NCBI GenBank assembly: GCA_964529035.1
Contig: CAZGUG010000019.1
Location: 1 to 33,255 of the forward strand
Length of the DNA stretch: 33,255 nt
Origin: CAZGUG01 sp964529035
GTDB lineage: Bacteria; Bacillota; Clostridia; Ch29
Direction of reading: 5' to 3'
Below, piece after piece: positions 1 through 7,333 of the stretch (position 1 is the stretch's first letter; every line of letters begins with the position of its first letter). The translations under genes were made by a program, and so were the position numbers. Below the pieces are notes generated by a model. It was not told the origin of the DNA, made no database searches, and saw only the letters and a program-made list of their open reading frames with translations.

Positions 1-282
1 GAAGGAGATTTAACTCACTTGATAGGTATTATAACAACTGAAAATCAAGTAAGCGGCCTCTTAGAAAAAGTGCCGGTCGAAGCCTGTACCTGGGCAATAT
101 TTCCGAATGAAGGACCATTTCCTTCTACGTTACAAGAAACGATGGCAAGAGTATATTCAGAATGGCTTCCCTCTTCCAATTACGAAGTAATCAATGCTCC
201 TGCATTTTCTTTTACAAAAATGGATAAACATAAAAAAGATTATGCTTATAGTGAAGTTTGGATTCCTGTTAGCAAGAAATGA
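1..282 (+). CDS. AraC/GyrI-type effector-binding domain protein, 3' end only
   Basis: The reading frame is open from the first base of the window, so this is the C-terminal part of a longer gene. The visible 93 or so residues contain the pattern of the GyrI-like effector-binding fold: a strand ending in CTWAIFPNEGPFPS, then an LQETMARVYSEWLPSS helix, then a terminal strand ending EVWIPVSKK. This domain commonly sits behind an AraC-type DNA-binding domain and binds small molecules; stand-alone versions also occur. A TTG at base 19 could in principle be a start and follows a GAAGGAG-like stretch, but a start there would delete the first half of the fold, so I treat it as internal. The DNA here is clearly AT-richer than the operon further right. 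Family is fairly sure; the ligand is unknown. Confidence 0.7.
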   Translation, partial: EGDLTHLIGIITTENQVSGLLEKVPVEACTWAIFPNEGPFPSTLQETMARVYSEWLPSSNYEVINAPAFSFTKMDKHKKDYAYSEVWIPVSKK

Positions 283-288
283 GTAAAA

Positions 289-612
289 TTACTGTAACCC
301 ACCGCCAGGTGGGTTACAGTTGTGCTTGGTTTTGGCAGGCGGTACCCCGGGGTCGGACCTGGACATAACCAGCACTGTTGTTCCCCCGTTACCGGTATCG
401 GTAACCGATGCCGCAGCCTCATCCGACAGCTCGGGATGCCCTGGACTTAAGAAGTCCTCCTGAACCTCCTCATCAATTGAAACCCCAGTGCCGATATCCT
501 CCCTGAACTGCATATCCGCCGCACTTGCGGGCATCACTGTGGCAAAGAGCATCAATGATGCAACTACATATCCCACTGTAATCCTTGCTATTTTACTGTT
601 TTTCATAAACAT
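289..612 (-). CDS. Small secreted protein of unknown function
   Basis: This 107-residue product is not one I recognise. It begins MFMKNSKIARITVGYVV, with a basic N-end, then a hydrophobic stretch of about 20 residues ending in MPASAADMQF, a typical signal peptidase I site (ASA). The predicted mature part is about 75 residues and strongly acidic at first (EDIGTGVSIDEEVQEDF), with a Gly/Pro-rich tail NPPGGGLQ. A GGGGGG ribosome binding site lies about 8 bases before the first ATG; a second in-frame ATG is two codons later. It sits 35 bases downstream of the decayed histidine kinase on the same strand and was probably co-transcribed with it. The last nine codons form the terminator stem. It may be an exported peptide or a cell-envelope factor; there is no direct evidence for either. 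Confidence 0.6.
   Translation of the reverse strand: MFMKNSKIARITVGYVVASLMLFATVMPASAADMQFREDIGTGVSIDEEVQEDFLSPGHPELSDEAAASVTDTGNGGTTVLVMSRSDPGVPPAKTKHNCNPPGGGLQ
291..320 (-). terminator. Perfect 13-bp stem, 4-base loop terminator overlapping a coding end
   Basis: Bases 291-303 and 308-320 are perfect inverted repeats around the loop GCCA. On the minus strand the stem is followed by TAATTTTAC, a short T-rich tail. It lies inside the last codons of the small secreted protein gene (289-612) and 8 bases past the stop of the plus-strand gene, so it may end transcription from both sides. Confidence 0.7.
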
Positions 613-647
613 CAGTTTTTCCCCCCTGACTTAGATTTGAAACACGG

Positions 648-1951
648 TCATCCTTTGCTGGATTCCTGCATGCTATTATCACGCCGGTTTTTAGTCCGGT
701 AGAACCTGTCCCAAATATGCGGCAGGTCCTCGGGTGGTATGCCAATACCATCATCTTTAATGGTTAATACAACTTCATCCGTTCCGGCCTCTACGCCAAC
801 CCTTATGTTCCCATCCTCGGTTGCCATTATGGCGTTCTTCAAAAGGTTCCTTATTATCTGCTCCATCCGGTCAACGTCGCCTATCACGATGGCTTTCTCC
901 GTTTCCTTCTCCACAAAAATGGAGTTATTCCTGCCGGCAGCCACCGCCTCCATGGATGTCACCACACCCTTTGTGAGGGCTGTCAGGTCAAGCGGAAGTT
1001 TTTCAACGGTAATACTGCCGCTTTCCAGGCGGCTTAGTATCATGATATCATCCACCAGCCTGGTTATATGAACCGTTTGGGTGTATATGGTATCAAGGTA
1101 CCGCCTCATCAAAGCTTCATCCTGCACCATCCCGTCACGTATAGCCTCAACGAAGCCCTGAACCGCGGTAAGGGGAGTGCGCAGCTCGTGGGACGTTTCC
1201 GCAAACAATCGGGCTCTTTCAGACTCCATGCGACTGCTCTCGGCTTGTATTTCCTGCATCCTAATAGTCAGTTTATTTAGTTGGCCGGAAAGAACGTTAA
1301 TTTCGTCAAGGGGCTGGTCCTCATCGCTCAACACAAAACTTCCCCGGCTTATCTCGGTCACTGTGGTGGCAAGCCGTGAAATAGGCCGGGAAATATGCAT
1401 CGCCAGGTATACCGAGACAAAAATAATAAGAACAAGGGCAGCAATACCTCCTATTACAAGGTGCAACCGGTTTTTACTCAGGGCAAGGTCCCGGTGCTTC
1501 CTGGTACCAACTCCTGCTCGGCCGAGGTGCCCACAATGTTCCCTTCCATGTCAAAGACCGTTATCCTTGCATCAAAGATATCGGATAGAAATTTCAGGGT
1601 TTCCTGCCTGTCCCGGGTCTCGTTTTCTGTACTCTCATCGGACCAAGCGTTCCATTCCTGATTGGGCTGCTGCAATAGGGCAAAATTGACCCGTTTGGCC
1701 TTGCGCAGCAGTTCCTGCTGAATTTGGTCATAGGTTGCCTGTTTCACTGCAAAGTTTGAAAGCGCTGCCAAAGCAGTAAGTACTACTACAAAGGTTATTA
1801 CATTGGTAAACAATATCTTGGTATAGATATTTTTATTGAATTGTTCCCGCACAAGGCGCTTAATCCTGCGGCCGGTCCTACGCACAAGCCTTGGCACGGC
1901 ACGTATCACCGCCCCAGTTTTTTCCCCGGCCGGCCTTAGATATGTACTCAA
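648..1951 (-). pseudogene. Sensor histidine kinase, frameshifted and truncated
   Basis: The first frame (1951 to 1478) holds a basic N-end, a membrane helix (KILFTNVITFVVVLTALAAL) and part of an extracytoplasmic domain. It stops at 1478-1480 after GSTGTLP. The continuation, starting RKHRDLALSKNR, is in another frame and contains the second membrane helix, HAMP, the HisKA box (AETSHELRTPLTAVQG), the N box (NLLKNAIMA) and the G1 box (DDGIGIP). The frame change lies at about 1485-1515. The protein then ends RFYRTKNRRDNSMQESSKG, where an intact kinase would have the GGTGLGLAI box, so the 3' end is also lost. A TTG at 1951-1949 with GGAGGA about 8 bases upstream overlaps the stop of the regulator (TTGA), which fits translational coupling. 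A sequencing error could explain the frameshift but not the missing C-terminal box or the missing receiver next door. Confidence 0.75.
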
Positions 1952-2235
1952 TGTATATCGTCCTCCTCCTTGACCGGAGGCGTAAACTGGTATCCAACAC
2001 CCCACACGGTTGACAGGTATTCATGGGGCAGGAGTGCCAGCTTTGCCCTCAGTCTGCGGATATGTACATCCACCGTACGCTGGTCACCGAAGTAGTCATA
2101 TCCCCAGACAGTCGTCAGCAGCCCGTCCCTGGTAAAAACCCTTCGTGGGTGCTGAGCCAGATGATACAGCAAATCGAATTCCTTGGGAGTAACCTCCCTC
2201 GCATTTTGATTATACCTATGGTTTATTAATCGCAT
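1948..2235 (-). pseudogene. OmpR-family response regulator remnant (DNA-binding domain only)
   Basis: The 95 residues contain an almost complete OmpR/PhoB winged helix: EVTPKEFDLLYHLAQHP, then VFTRDGLLTTVWGYDYFGDQRTVDVHIRRLRAKL, then the wing ending GVGYQF. The receiver domain of about 120 residues that should precede it is absent; the frame begins in the interdomain linker and the DNA upstream is AT-rich and non-coding. No clear ribosome binding site precedes the ATG at 2235. The stop overlaps the kinase start. I infer that a deletion removed the receiver and the promoter, leaving a dead operon. A stand-alone DNA-binding protein is possible but unlikely, because the partner kinase is also broken. 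Confidence 0.7.
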
Positions 2236-2366
2236 TTTGCCAATATATGTAAATGTGTTTCGAAAATGTTAACAAGTGTTAACAAATCGAGGGTTAGTCA
2301 TATAACACCAGGGACGGTTCTTTTTGTTAGATAATGGAGCCATAGAATTTTCGAAACACCCGGTAA

Positions 2367-2400
2367 GCGGGGTAAGAGTAATCCCTTGCTCTTATCCCGC
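2367..2400. repeat. 12-bp inverted repeat with 10-base loop
   Basis: GCGGGGTAAGAG at 2367-2378 pairs with CTCTTATCCCGC at 2389-2400, with one G-T wobble. No strong T-run follows on either side, so it is a weak candidate for a terminator. It may be an orphan regulatory hairpin or a remnant of a lost gene. Confidence 0.5.
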
Positions 2401-2557
2401 TAATACTTGTCGTCTATGTTTTACTATTATAGTGCTTTATTCCTTGATGTAGAATATCCTTGTTTCTTTGTAATATATCTTAATTTTTGTTTTTTCAATA
2501 TATCCCAATTTCGGGGTATAGTGTCAGCTTATAGATTTCTATGATATGCAACGATGC

Positions 2558-2586
2558 TTGATAAAAATGGAATATCAATATATTAT
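2558..2586 (+). promoter_or_regulatory. Sigma-A type promoter for the flavodoxin gene
   Basis: TTGATA at 2558-2563, a 17-base spacer, and TATTAT at 2581-2586 match the vegetative consensus well. The TTG start of the flavodoxin gene is about 40 bases downstream, with GGAGGA at 2615-2620. Confidence 0.6.
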
Positions 2587-2627
2587 TAATTACCGGATGA
2601 ATTATTTGATAGTGGGAGGAAACAGTA

Positions 2628-3089
2628 TTGAAAACTTTAATAATCTATGCATCGATACATCATGGCAATACTGAGAAAATCGCAAGGGTAATAGCAGATT
2701 GCTTAAATGCCGACATGGCTAAAGTGAATGATGTGGATGTAAACACTATAAATGGTTATGATTTGATAGGTTTTGGTTCAGGAATATACCACAGCAAGCC
2801 GCATAAAAAGATTATCGATTTGGTTGAAGAATTGCCGGATATGTCATGCAAAAAAACCTTTGTCTTTTCCACAAGCGGTCTGGGGAAAAACGAATATAAC
2901 AATCCAGTCAAACAACAATTAGAACAGAAGGGTTTCGAAGTTATTGGCAGCTTTACATGCAAGGGTTATGATACTTATGGACCGTTCAAATATATTGGAG
3001 GTATTGCAAAGGGCAGGCCTAATGGGGGAGATTTTCGGAAAGCCCAGACTTTCGCCCAAGGAATCTATAAGTTTTTTAAACCATCCTGA
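2628..3089 (+). CDS. Flavodoxin-domain protein
   Basis: This 153-residue protein has a flavodoxin fold. The first strand, KTLIIYASIHHGNTEKIA, ends in the FMN phosphate-binding loop, in a variant (HHGNT) of the usual T-x-T-G-N-T. Later elements are DLIGFGSGIYHSKPH, TFVFSTSGLGKNEYNN and FEVIGSFTCKGYDTYGP, the last in the position of the loop that stacks on the flavin. The length fits a single-domain electron carrier or a small flavodoxin-type quinone reductase/protoporphyrinogen oxidase relative; I cannot separate these. The start is TTG, chosen because GGAGGA lies 7 bases upstream. The gene has its own promoter and converges on the exporter gene, overlapping it by 14 bases. Like the left end of the window it is AT-richer than the genes to its right. 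Confidence 0.8.
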   Translation: MKTLIIYASIHHGNTEKIARVIADCLNADMAKVNDVDVNTINGYDLIGFGSGIYHSKPHKKIIDLVEELPDMSCKKTFVFSTSGLGKNEYNNPVKQQLEQKGFEVIGSFTCKGYDTYGPFKYIGGIAKGRPNGGDFRKAQTFAQGIYKFFKPS

Positions 3090-4125
3090 TTACTGTTTGC
3101 AGCAGGAGCGAGACCAGCACCACCGCAAACGAACAGCAAAAACCCAGCAAAACAGGCTTTTTACCATACAAAACCAGTTCCCTGAGATTAGTGCTCAAGC
3201 CCACTGCTGCCATGGCAATTACAATGCAGAATTTACCCATGGCACCCCAAAACTCGACCATCCCGGCTGGGATAATTCCGCTGGTGCTTAACAAACAGGC
3301 CAGCAAAAATGCAGCCACAAACCAGGGAAAGGTTTTACGAAGGGTGAAACTCCCGCCTGCGTCCCGTTCTTTTTTTGATTGTCGAAGCGCCAGTATGAAG
3401 GTAACCGGAATAATCATCAGCGTACGCGTCAGCTTGACCACAGTGGCGGTATTGCCGGCTGCATCGCTATAGGAATAACCGGCCGCCACCACCGATGAGG
3501 TATCATTGATTGCCGACCCTGCCCACATGCCAAAACGCAGATCGGTCATCTGCAGCAGATGCCCCACCAGCGGAAAGATGAATACCGCCAGCACATTGAA
3601 CAGGAAAATGGTGGATATTGATCTGGCCACTTCTTTGTCTGATGCCTTTATTACCGGCGCAGCGGCGGCAATGGCTGAGCCGCCGCAAATGGCGGTGCCA
3701 ACGCCTATCAGTGTTTGTTCGCTATTCCCTATTCCTATCAGCCTGCCGGCGAGGGCTGCCACCAGAAATGCAGTAATAATGGTGACGGCAACAAGTAACA
3801 GTGCCTGGCTGCCCAGGCTGAGCACATGGTTAAGGTTCATCCTGAAACCAAACAGTACAATGGCCGCCTGCAGAACCCGTTTGGAGGTATCCTTAATACC
3901 CGGCCTGAACCTGTCGGGATAATGCCAGAAACTGGCCAGCAGCATACCGGAAATTATACCGAACACTGCTCCGCCAGCCACCGGTATCAGTTGACCTAGC
4001 AGCCAGGCGGGTACGGCCAGTACCAAACACAGAACAGCCCCGGGGCTGTTCTTTCTGCTGTAATAGCTCAAAGTGGCAATTGGCAGCGTAATAATCACTG
4101 CAATTATTGCATAAAGAATTTTCAT
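3076..4125 (-). CDS. YeiH/UPF0324-family exporter, candidate sulfite/sulfate exporter (CuyZ/SuyZ-like)
   Basis: This 349-residue integral membrane protein has about ten hydrophobic segments and hallmarks of the UPF0324/YeiH family: VLQAAIVLFGFRMNL, IGVGTAICGGSAIAAAAPVI, MWAGSAINDTSSVVAAGYSYS and a C-terminal AAVGLSTNLREL. I recall that this family (putative sulfate exporters) contains SuyZ and CuyZ, which sit beside sulfonate-cleaving enzymes and are proposed to remove sulfate or sulfite from the cell. The gene follows the PLP sulfur lyase gene by 21 bases with an AGAGGAG site, so the two form an operon. That context supports export of sulfite (if the lyase acts on cysteate) rather than a generic role. 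The 3' end overlaps the convergent flavodoxin gene. Family assignment is firm; the exported ion is inferred. Confidence 0.85.
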   Translation of the reverse strand: MKILYAIIAVIITLPIATLSYYSRKNSPGAVLCLVLAVPAWLLGQLIPVAGGAVFGIISGMLLASFWHYPDRFRPGIKDTSKRVLQAAIVLFGFRMNLNHVLSLGSQALLLVAVTIITAFLVAALAGRLIGIGNSEQTLIGVGTAICGGSAIAAAAPVIKASDKEVARSISTIFLFNVLAVFIFPLVGHLLQMTDLRFGMWAGSAINDTSSVVAAGYSYSDAAGNTATVVKLTRTLMIIPVTFILALRQSKKERDAGGSFTLRKTFPWFVAAFLLACLLSTSGIIPAGMVEFWGAMGKFCIVIAMAAVGLSTNLRELVLYGKKPVLLGFCCSFAVVLVSLLLQTVIRMV

Positions 4126-4146
4126 AACCGTATCTCCTCTTTTATA

Positions 4147-5148
4147 TTAGCTGTCGAAAAACTCCTTTGTGTAGGCATAAAGTGCGGGAGAGCCGCCGGT
4201 GTGCAGGAAAAGAATATTTTTTGCACCGTCAAAATAGCCCTTTTGTACCAAATCCATCATTCCCGCCACAGCCTTTCCGGTATAGACCGGGTCCAGCAGG
4301 ATGGCCTCGGTCCGGGCCAGCAGTTTAACCGCTTCAATCATGCCTTGGGTGGGAAGGGAGTACCCCTCGCCTATATAATCGTCAAAAACTATAACATCTT
4401 CTTTTTTTGGCGGGTTTATAAGACCCAGCCTGGCTGATATCTTCCGGGCCAGGGTATAGACCGCTTCTGCCTGCAGGTCTTTTTTGCGGTTGATTCCTAT
4501 GCCGGTAACCGGGATATGGGCGTTTTGCCCGACCATGCCGGTCAGTATTCCGGCATGGGTACCGGCACTGCCGCTGGTCACCACTATGTGGTCGATATTA
4601 AGGCCCAATTCAAACGACTGCTGCAGCATTTCCTGGGCACAGGCCACATAGCCCAGCGCACCTGTTTCATTTGAACCGCCGCCGGGTATTATGTATGGTT
4701 TTCGCCCTTCTGTCTTCAGCGCATCCGCAGCTTTTTGCATTTCTTTCGTCATATCCGCGCCGCCTTCCACCACGTGCACAGCCTCCACACCCAACAGATC
4801 AAAAAGGAAGTTGTTGCCGCTGGCGTACCTGTCATAACTGTTGGGTACGCGCTGCTCCAGCACCAGCTGACAGTTCAGGCCTTCCTTTACCGCAGCGGCC
4901 AGTGTCAGGCGGCAGTGGTTGGACTGCACCGCTCCGCAGGTAATTATTGTATCCGCTCCCCGGTTCAGGGCATCGGCCATAAGAAACTCCAACTTGCGCG
5001 TTTTGTTTCCGCCGCCGGCCAAACCCAGCAAATCGTCCCGCTTCATGTAAACGGTGGGGCCGCCCAATGCCGCGGAAAAACGCTCCAGCTTTTCAATGGG
5101 GGTTGCGTACCCGGTGTAACGGCGGCGGGGAAATTTACTTAAATTCAT
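4147..5148 (-). CDS. PLP-dependent sulfur lyase: D-cysteine desulfhydrase or L-cysteate sulfo-lyase (CuyA-like)
   Basis: The 333-residue enzyme belongs to the ACC deaminase/D-cysteine desulfhydrase fold. GGGNKTRKLEF near residues 45-55 contains the PLP lysine (K49 by my count); AVQSNHCRLTLAAA is the substrate and PLP phosphate region; VTSGSAGTHAG and FLHTGGSPALYAY complete the cofactor site. Family members release pyruvate and ammonia plus either sulfide (D-cysteine) or sulfite (L-cysteate, CuyA). Sequence reading alone does not separate the two. The adjacent UPF0324 exporter favours cysteate, because cuyZ-cuyA pairs of this kind are known for cysteate degraders. A promoter lies about 50 bases upstream, so this pair can be expressed separately from the large transport operon upstream. 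Start at ATG 5148 with AAAGAGGG in front. Confidence 0.82.
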   Translation of the reverse strand: MNLSKFPRRRYTGYATPIEKLERFSAALGGPTVYMKRDDLLGLAGGGNKTRKLEFLMADALNRGADTIITCGAVQSNHCRLTLAAAVKEGLNCQLVLEQRVPNSYDRYASGNNFLFDLLGVEAVHVVEGGADMTKEMQKAADALKTEGRKPYIIPGGGSNETGALGYVACAQEMLQQSFELGLNIDHIVVTSGSAGTHAGILTGMVGQNAHIPVTGIGINRKKDLQAEAVYTLARKISARLGLINPPKKEDVIVFDDYIGEGYSLPTQGMIEAVKLLARTEAILLDPVYTGKAVAGMMDLVQKGYFDGAKNILFLHTGGSPALYAYTKEFFDS

Positions 5149-5198
5149 ATTTCAACCCTCTTTCCTGATTAATTTATTGCGCAGTTTCATTCATTTAC

Positions 5199-5227
5199 AT
5201 TCTATTCCAATATACGGTTTACATCAA
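5199..5227 (-). promoter_or_regulatory. Sigma-A type promoter for the sulfur lyase-exporter pair
   Basis: On the minus strand TTGATG (5227-5222), a 17-base spacer and TAGAAT (5204-5199) lie about 50 bases before the lyase start. This suggests the pair has its own transcript apart from any readthrough from the racemase gene. Confidence 0.5.
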
Positions 5228-5289
5228 GCGGCCGCTTATTTGAACCTGTTTCGGCTGGTCTGTCACAACGCTTACTTATCAGAATTATT

Positions 5290-5334
5290 CTGGCGTTACG
5301 CGGTCATATAGGCCTGTAAACCGAATAACGCCAG
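5290..5334. repeat. 9-bp inverted repeat between racemase and lyase genes
   Basis: CTGGCGTTA at 5290-5298 pairs with TAACGCCAG at 5326-5334 across a 27-base loop. It lies downstream of the racemase stop and upstream of the lyase promoter. It could be an attenuating stem for the long operon or an operator; there is no strong T-run. Confidence 0.4.
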
Positions 5335-5381
5335 TATTGATGAGGTGGTTTGCTTCTCAAAGTTTACGCCTGAGTCCTTCT

Positions 5382-6155
5382 CTAGTCCCAGATATCGCCC
5401 AGGTTATAATCCGAGGGAATATTCCACTGCCGGATCTCTTCGGCGGGAGGCGATGCGAAGGTCAATACCTTACTGGTAAACCAGTTCATCTTCTGTTTTA
5501 AGCCCACCAGGTATTCAGCATGCTTTAAACCGGCCAGCATTACATCAATCACCGGCACACCGGCTTTTTGCTGCAGCTTTTCAAAAAAACCGAACTCCAT
5601 GGTGCATCCCAGCAGTATTACCTCGGCTTTGTCCTCTTTTACAGCCCTTTGAACTTCTTCATGCATCCGTTTGGCGGTCAGAGCCGGGTCGGCATGAAGC
5701 TCCAGAACGCCCAGCCCCAGGCTTCGGAATGAAGCCAGCCTCTCGGCAAAACCGTATTTGCGTACATTTTCGTACATCTGCGGTATACATTTATCACGAC
5801 CCACTATGATTGAAAAGCTGCCTCCCAGGGTGGTTGCAAGCTGCATGGAGGATTCTGCCGGACCTATTACAAACATTGTTTCACAGATTTCACGGGCCGG
5901 ATAAAGAGCCGGGTCGTCGAAACAACCTATTATACCGGCATCATAGCCGTCCTTTTCCGCCCTTTTCACCGCCTTTAGAATTTCATGGAATGCAGTGCTC
6001 TGATAATACAAGTATTCCAAATGTTTGGGCCCGCGCGGCATGCTGACAACATCCACCACTGTACCGTCGTCCCTGTACTGCTCCAGGTACTGCTTCACAT
6101 CGGCATTCATGGTATCGTAAGCCGATGGCTTTATATATAGAATTTTTTTTGTCAT
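5382..6155 (-). CDS. Asp/Glu/hydantoin racemase-superfamily enzyme (HyuE-like)
   Basis: This 257-residue protein carries the two catalytic cysteines of the superfamily in their usual places: Cys78 in IIGCFDDPALYPARE and Cys184 in ILLGCTMEFGF. The GCFDDP motif and spacing of about 106 residues closely match hydantoin and allantoin racemases; the same superfamily also includes aspartate and glutamate racemases, maleate isomerase and arylmalonate decarboxylase. It is cytoplasmic, with no signal peptide. It lies 35 bases after the nearest NicX/M29-like gene and is the last gene of the transport operon before a 233-base gap. In that setting it may epimerise an imported amino-acid derivative or isomerise a product of the paralogous metalloenzymes. 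The C-terminal 35 residues extend a little past the usual end. Superfamily is certain; reaction is not. Confidence 0.8.
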   Translation of the reverse strand: MTKKILYIKPSAYDTMNADVKQYLEQYRDDGTVVDVVSMPRGPKHLEYLYYQSTAFHEILKAVKRAEKDGYDAGIIGCFDDPALYPAREICETMFVIGPAESSMQLATTLGGSFSIIVGRDKCIPQMYENVRKYGFAERLASFRSLGLGVLELHADPALTAKRMHEEVQRAVKEDKAEVILLGCTMEFGFFEKLQQKAGVPVIDVMLAGLKHAEYLVGLKQKMNWFTSKVLTFASPPAEEIRQWNIPSDYNLGDIWD

Positions 6156-6190
6156 ATCCGGTTCTCCCTCTCATTGTGTTAATTTTTTTG

Positions 6191-7255
6191 TTAATACCCG
6201 GCGACACCAAGCTTCCTGCAGTATTCCCCGGCTTTGGCGTCCTTAAATATACCGTCCTCTTCGAACACCTTACCGTCAAAAATCAAAGTGGGACGCAGTA
6301 CGGTTCCATCGGTATGGGCGGCTGCATTCCAGCCCGCCCCCCGCAGTGTTGAAACCTGTGTGCCAAAACCAAACTCTATACCGCCGAACACGCGCTCATC
6401 TTCCACGATGCGGCCGGTCGGCCTGGTAACACCGGGGTTAAAACCCATAGAATAATGCGCCAGGCGATACATGTTGGGATCGTTCCAGGACGCCATCCAG
6501 TCCCTGAAAATCCGAGCCTGCGCCCCGCCTTCGATGGCCACTGCACGGCCTTCTTTCATGGTCAGTACAACCTTATCCCGCAGGATGCCTATTTCCGCCG
6601 GCGGAAATAGTGCACCGTCGAACACCAGCGTGCCTTCAATGGTTTCCTCCACCGGACACCAGCTGACCTGACCGCTTAACATGGTCGAATTGCCCGGGAT
6701 TAATGCCTTTTGTCCGGCATGCTTGATAAAGCGCCCACGGTTGTACGCTTTCAAATCGGTACCGTTTTGGGTGCGCACAATCACCTCATCGGCACTGCCC
6801 AGCACTTCGCACAGGTATTCTCCAAACTCTATTACGGTATCCACATCTACGTTTGCCAGAGTGTTTACCAACATTTCCACGTCCATGCCGCAGAGGCAGG
6901 TGTACCGGGTACCGTGGGCCATTGCTTCACGGAAACAATCCGAGTGCATGATACAGGCATAGGCAAATTCTATCCATACATCGGCTGCAGCCACCGCCGC
7001 CGCCACCGGAGCGGAGGGCTGGGTAAAGGCCTCTTTCTGCATGGGATGCTTTATTAGCACCGGCGAAGCACCTATTACATAAGCCGCATTTATCACCGCT
7101 TCGGCAACGCGCATGTCTGTGGCCGTATCCACGTTAACCACCACGGTTTCACCGGGTTTGGTCAGCATGATATCACGCACCAGCTGCATGGCGCCCCTGG
7201 CAACTTCCATGCTCTTATATTCATCGCGCATTTCAACGCCAATATTATATTCCAT
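6191..7255 (-). CDS. NicX/M29-like metalloenzyme, paralogue 1
   Basis: The 354-residue product belongs to the group often annotated as leucyl aminopeptidase (M29) or 2,5-dihydroxypyridine 5,6-dioxygenase (NicX). Residues that could hold the metal are His267 (YRLAHYSMGFNP) and the pair His314-x-Asp316 (AAAHTDG). From memory NicX uses a His, a His-x-Asp pair and Fe(II) at almost the same positions in a 350-residue chain, while true M29 peptidases are about 400 residues and also contain His-x-Asp. Other conserved blocks are CIMHSDCFREAM (His104), CPVEETIEGTLVFDGALFPP and GRIVEDERVFGG. It differs from its neighbour (7334-8401) at many positions but is plainly a tandem duplicate. An anaerobic-type genome and the peptide context favour a hydrolase, but an oxygenase role cannot be excluded from sequence. 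Confidence 0.75.
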   Translation of the reverse strand: MEYNIGVEMRDEYKSMEVARGAMQLVRDIMLTKPGETVVVNVDTATDMRVAEAVINAAYVIGASPVLIKHPMQKEAFTQPSAPVAAAVAAADVWIEFAYACIMHSDCFREAMAHGTRYTCLCGMDVEMLVNTLANVDVDTVIEFGEYLCEVLGSADEVIVRTQNGTDLKAYNRGRFIKHAGQKALIPGNSTMLSGQVSWCPVEETIEGTLVFDGALFPPAEIGILRDKVVLTMKEGRAVAIEGGAQARIFRDWMASWNDPNMYRLAHYSMGFNPGVTRPTGRIVEDERVFGGIEFGFGTQVSTLRGAGWNAAAHTDGTVLRPTLIFDGKVFEEDGIFKDAKAGEYCRKLGVAGY

Positions 7256-7333
7256 GCTTACCTCCTGTTAAAAATAATATATTTTACTGTGTTGTTCTAT
7301 GTCTCGGCTCAAATATGTTTGTTATCGTCCGTA

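Larger units (their letters stand above)
2236..2627. other. AT-rich intergenic region, no gene
   Basis: This 392-base stretch lies between the regulator remnant and the flavodoxin gene. It contains a GTTAAC-AAGT-GTTAAC inverted repeat near 2268-2285, a 12-bp stem at 2367-2400 and a promoter at 2558-2586. No convincing coding frame is seen. It may include the scar where the receiver part of the regulator was lost. Confidence 0.6.

Noticed and set aside
6589..6610. Perfect 22-bp palindrome within paralogue 1
   Set aside because: It encodes the conserved LFPPAEIG stretch and the paralogues have only imperfect versions, so it is probably a codon-choice coincidence.
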